From Akkermansiaceae bacterium UBA2367 (GTDB lineage: Bacteria; Verrucomicrobiota; Verrucomicrobiia; Verrucomicrobiales; DEV007), in contig DDTJ01000108.1 of NCBI GenBank assembly GCA_002344525.1, positions 21,860-85,859 on the forward strand: 64,000 nt of DNA. The letters are read 5' to 3'. Both the position numbers and the translations under genes were made by a program. The notes under the pieces were generated by a model. That model searched no databases. It had not been told where the DNA came from and saw only the letters and a program-made list of their open reading frames with translations. This document shows, piece after piece, positions 61,622-64,000 of this stretch (position 1 is its first letter; the number at the start of each line of letters is the position of its first letter).

Positions 61622-63520
61622 ATGTCCAAGCGCGTTCTCATCTTCCTTGCCCTCGGCGCCTTTCTCCTGCCCTTCGTCGCGGGCGGGGTGCTGCTCTTCC
61701 TCTACCCCGAATACAATCCCTTCGTCGATCCGGTCTACACGGACACGATTCCCGAGACCCGACCGAAGCACCCCGACCGCCGTTTGCTGGAGCGCCATGC
61801 GGGACGGCCCATCGCCGACATCCTCGCGGCGGCGAAGGCGGAACGCGAGGCCGCGGCCGCGAAAGACCCGGCCCTCGCCCTGCCCGTCCCTCCGGACCCG
61901 CCCGCGATCCTCGCGATGCTGCCCGACGCACCGCTGCCTTTCCCGGCGGACGCCGCGCCGCGCGACGAAGCGGGCTTGAAAGCCTTCGTCACCAGCCAAA
62001 AGCAGGGGGGCGAGGCCGGGCTCGCGACGCCGGAGGAGCGTTGGCAGTTCAACCTCGCCCTCGCCGCCCTCGGGGTGAAGCCGGAGAGCGTGCCCGAGGC
62101 GATCCGTCTCGACACGCGGCCCGCGCCGGAGAACGACACCTTCCCGGTGCGCCTCCTCCCCCGATCCGTCGAATTGACGGGGCCGCTCGCCCTCGGCGAC
62201 TTCGACGGGGAGGACGGGGCCGAGATCGTCGCGGCGGGTGGCTCGGCGTTGTTCAAAGTCGGCGACGACGGCACGCCCGCCGCCCTCGACGGGCTGGAGG
62301 GCGTGGAGCCCGGCCACTCGCTGTGGCCCGCCGATTTCGATCACGACGGGCATCTCGACCTGTTCCTCGCGAGGGGCGGGGGGCTGCCCGACTCACTGCT
62401 AAGGAACGAAGGCGGGGGGCGCTTCGCCGACGAAACGGTGGCCCTCGGGCTGCTCGCCTTCGGCGACACCACGGCGGCGGTCTGGCTCGACTACGACCAG
62501 GACGGACGGCTCGACCTGCTCGCGGGCTATCGCGACCGCCCCCTCGAACTGTATCGCCAGACGGCGGAGGGCGGCTTCCAACCCGTCGCCTGGGATTTGA
62601 AGCTCTGGGTGCCTCGCGGGATCGTCGCCCTCGCCGCCGCCGATGTGGACGGGGACGGTTTCCCCGACCTCCTCCTCGCCCGGGAGGACGGGCGGGCCAG
62701 GCTTCTCCTCTCGCGCCCGGCTGGCGCGTGGAGCGACTGGCGCTTCGAGGAGGTGGCGGGCGAATTCGGTTTCGCCTCCGGCACCCCGGTCTCCGCCGCG
62801 AGGTTCTTCGACTGCGACAACGACGCCCGGCCCGACCTGATCCTCGCCACCGCCCTGTCCGGGGGTGAGGAGGGGGCGCTACGCTTGCTCCTCAACGCGG
62901 GCGAGGGCGGTTTCGCCGACGCGACCGAGGCCGCGGGCTTGGAAATCCGGGAGGGCGTGCGTTCCCTCGGTGTCGCCGACCTCGACCTCGATGGCTACGA
63001 GGATCTCCTCCTCGGCACGGGGCCGCTCGTCCCGGACCGGGTCTTCGCCAACCAGGGTGGCACCGGCTTCCGCGAGGTCACGGTGGCGGCGCAGGGCGGT
63101 TGGCTCGGCGAGACCACTGCCTGGGCCACCGCCGATCTCGGAGGCAATGGCGGCGTCGATCTCTTCGCGGTGAAGCGCGACGGGCGGGTCCGCTGGCTTG
63201 AGGCGACCGGGTCAGAGGATCGCTGGCTGCGCGTCGCGGCACCGGGCCAGCCCGCCGGCACGCGCCTCGTCGTGTCCGTGCGAGACGGGGACTGGGTGGT
63301 GCACACCTTCCAGCGCCGCTTCGGCGAGGAGCCGGTCTTGACCCTCGGCCTCGGCGCAGGGGAGATCGTCGAGCGCCTCGAAATCTACGACGCGACCGGG
63401 GCCGGGCCGCTCAAGGCCATGGAGAAAATCGAGCCGAACCAGCGCATCGTCGTCGAGCTGCCACAAGGCCCCGCGAAGCGCGACGTCGTCCCGATGGCCG
63501 AGCCGGCGGAGGAGCAGTGA
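61622..63520 (+). CDS. Secreted FG-GAP/VCBS repeat protein, ASPIC/UnbV-like end
   Basis: A 632-residue exported protein. The signal or anchor is VLIFLALGAFLLPFVAGGVL. Residues 30-170 form a Pro/Ala-rich linker. Several FG-GAP-type calcium repeats follow: GDFDGEDGAEIVAAGG, ADFDHDGHLDLFLARG, LDYDQDGRLDLLAGY, ADVDGDGFPDLLLA and ADLDLDGYEDLLLG. The C-terminal GLGAGEIVERLEIYDATGAG is typical of the ASPIC/UnbV tail. Such propellers bind extracellular ligands and are common in PVC bacteria. Confidence 0.87.
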   Translation: MSKRVLIFLALGAFLLPFVAGGVLLFLYPEYNPFVDPVYTDTIPETRPKHPDRRLLERHAGRPIADILAAAKAEREAAAAKDPALALPVPPDPPAILAMLPDAPLPFPADAAPRDEAGLKAFVTSQKQGGEAGLATPEERWQFNLALAALGVKPESVPEAIRLDTRPAPENDTFPVRLLPRSVELTGPLALGDFDGEDGAEIVAAGGSALFKVGDDGTPAALDGLEGVEPGHSLWPADFDHDGHLDLFLARGGGLPDSLLRNEGGGRFADETVALGLLAFGDTTAAVWLDYDQDGRLDLLAGYRDRPLELYRQTAEGGFQPVAWDLKLWVPRGIVALAAADVDGDGFPDLLLAREDGRARLLLSRPAGAWSDWRFEEVAGEFGFASGTPVSAARFFDCDNDARPDLILATALSGGEEGALRLLLNAGEGGFADATEAAGLEIREGVRSLGVADLDLDGYEDLLLGTGPLVPDRVFANQGGTGFREVTVAAQGGWLGETTAWATADLGGNGGVDLFAVKRDGRVRWLEATGSEDRWLRVAAPGQPAGTRLVVSVRDGDWVVHTFQRRFGEEPVLTLGLGAGEIVERLEIYDATGAGPLKAMEKIEPNQRIVVELPQGPAKRDVVPMAEPAEEQ

Positions 63521-63568
63521 ACGATCCGCCTCCCGCAAATTCGGATTTCGAGCTTCGGGTTTCGGATT

Positions 63569-64000
63569 TCACTCGTGCCTCAGCGCCTCCACCGGATTCA
63601 TCCCGGCGGCGCGGAAGGCGGGGTAGATGCCGAAGAGAACGCCCGTGACCACCGAGATGGTGAAGGCGAGGGCGGGCGCCCAGAATTGGATGATCGTCAC
63701 CATGTTGGCGAAGTGGGTGATGAGGAGCGGGATGGCGAGACCGAGGGCGACGCCGAGCAGCCCCCCCGCCCCGGAGAGCATCACGGTCTCGACGAGGAAC
63801 TGGACGACGATATCCTTGCGCTTCGCCCCGAGGGCGCGGCGGATGCCGATCTCGCGGGTGCGCTCGGTCACGGTCGCGAGCATGATGTTCATGATCCCGA
63901 TGCCGCCGACGAGCAGCGAGACCGAGGCGATGGCGCCGAGCAGGACCGACATCACGCGCGTCGTTTCCGCCGCCGAGTCGGCGGCGGCGGCCAGGTTGCG
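63569..64000 (-). CDS. MacB-type ABC transporter permease, C-terminal part (cut by window end)
   Basis: Only the last 143 residues lie in the window; the frame is open at position 64000. The FtsX domain shows VLLGAIASVSLLVGGIGIMN and the coupling motif VTERTREIGIRRALGAKRKD, then FLVETVMLSGAGGLLGVALG and a final helix with VVTGVLFGIYPAFRAAGMNP. The ending NPVEALRHE is typical of MacB. Its ATPase and periplasmic partners would be upstream, outside the window. Confidence 0.9.
   Translation of the reverse strand, partial: RNLAAAADSAAETTRVMSVLLGAIASVSLLVGGIGIMNIMLATVTERTREIGIRRALGAKRKDIVVQFLVETVMLSGAGGLLGVALGLAIPLLITHFANMVTIIQFWAPALAFTISVVTGVLFGIYPAFRAAGMNPVEALRHE

Noticed and set aside
63521..63568. 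TTCGGATTTCGAGCTTCGGG-type short direct repeat between convergent genes
   Set aside because: Too short and degenerate to call as an element; possibly simple-sequence drift.

Overview
The window is a GC-rich bacterial chromosome segment with dense, mostly short-spaced genes. The gene content points to the PVC superphylum, most likely Verrucomicrobiota. Supporting features are two secreted sulfatases, a PSCyt2/PSD1 (DUF1549/DUF1553) gene followed by a DUF1501 gene, many secreted LamG, FG-GAP and orphan proteins, a shortened ATP synthase delta subunit, and scattered single biosynthetic genes (hisB-hisH, bioA, trpD). The phylum call is inference; no rRNA or tRNA gene is visible.

Layout. 1-11 kb: the 3' part of rpoN (sigma-54), a secreted orphan, infA with a basic tail, hscB-hscA, an FtsX-type permease followed by a LolA-like periplasmic protein, an M20 peptidase, and a large antisense gene with two degenerate kinase-like regions, one membrane segment and Sel1 repeats. 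11-15 kb: hisB-hisH on the plus strand, converging on dnaN and dnaA on the minus strand. 15-24 kb: a sodium:solute symporter, a cluster of palindromic repeats, and a complete F-type ATP synthase operon read atpB-E-F-H-A-G-D-C on the minus strand. A promoter-like pair and a perfect Crp/Fnr-type palindrome lie upstream of atpB. 24-33 kb: an AsmA-like protein, a fused ABC ATPase-permease, a secreted metallophosphoesterase with a LamG tail, an amidohydrolase, and an EamA transporter whose leader ends in an intrinsic terminator just before the start codon.

33-41 kb: three minus-strand genes of unknown function, bioA, and a HerA/DUF87-type ATPase. 41-56 kb is the accessory, surface-oriented part: a probably frameshifted secreted protein, sulfatase, PSCyt2/PSD1, DUF1501, a second sulfatase with a HEAT-like tail, nucleoside hydrolase plus LamG protein, a C26 amidotransferase-like hydrolase and an 813-residue secreted protein. 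56-64 kb: a soluble hybrid histidine kinase, a spermidine-synthase-like protein, two small secreted proteins, a GreA/B-like domain protein, YqgE/AlgH, trpD, an FG-GAP/VCBS secreted protein, and the C-terminal part of a MacB-type permease cut by the window end.

The least explained content is non-coding. At least three dispersed palindromic repeat types sit at gene ends: a purine-rich 33-35 bp perfect or near-perfect hairpin (two copies), a 74 bp two-hairpin unit (two full copies, one partial), and an 18 bp GAAGTTC palindrome in five copies below the atp operon. Large open frames opposite real genes are composition artefacts and were left out.
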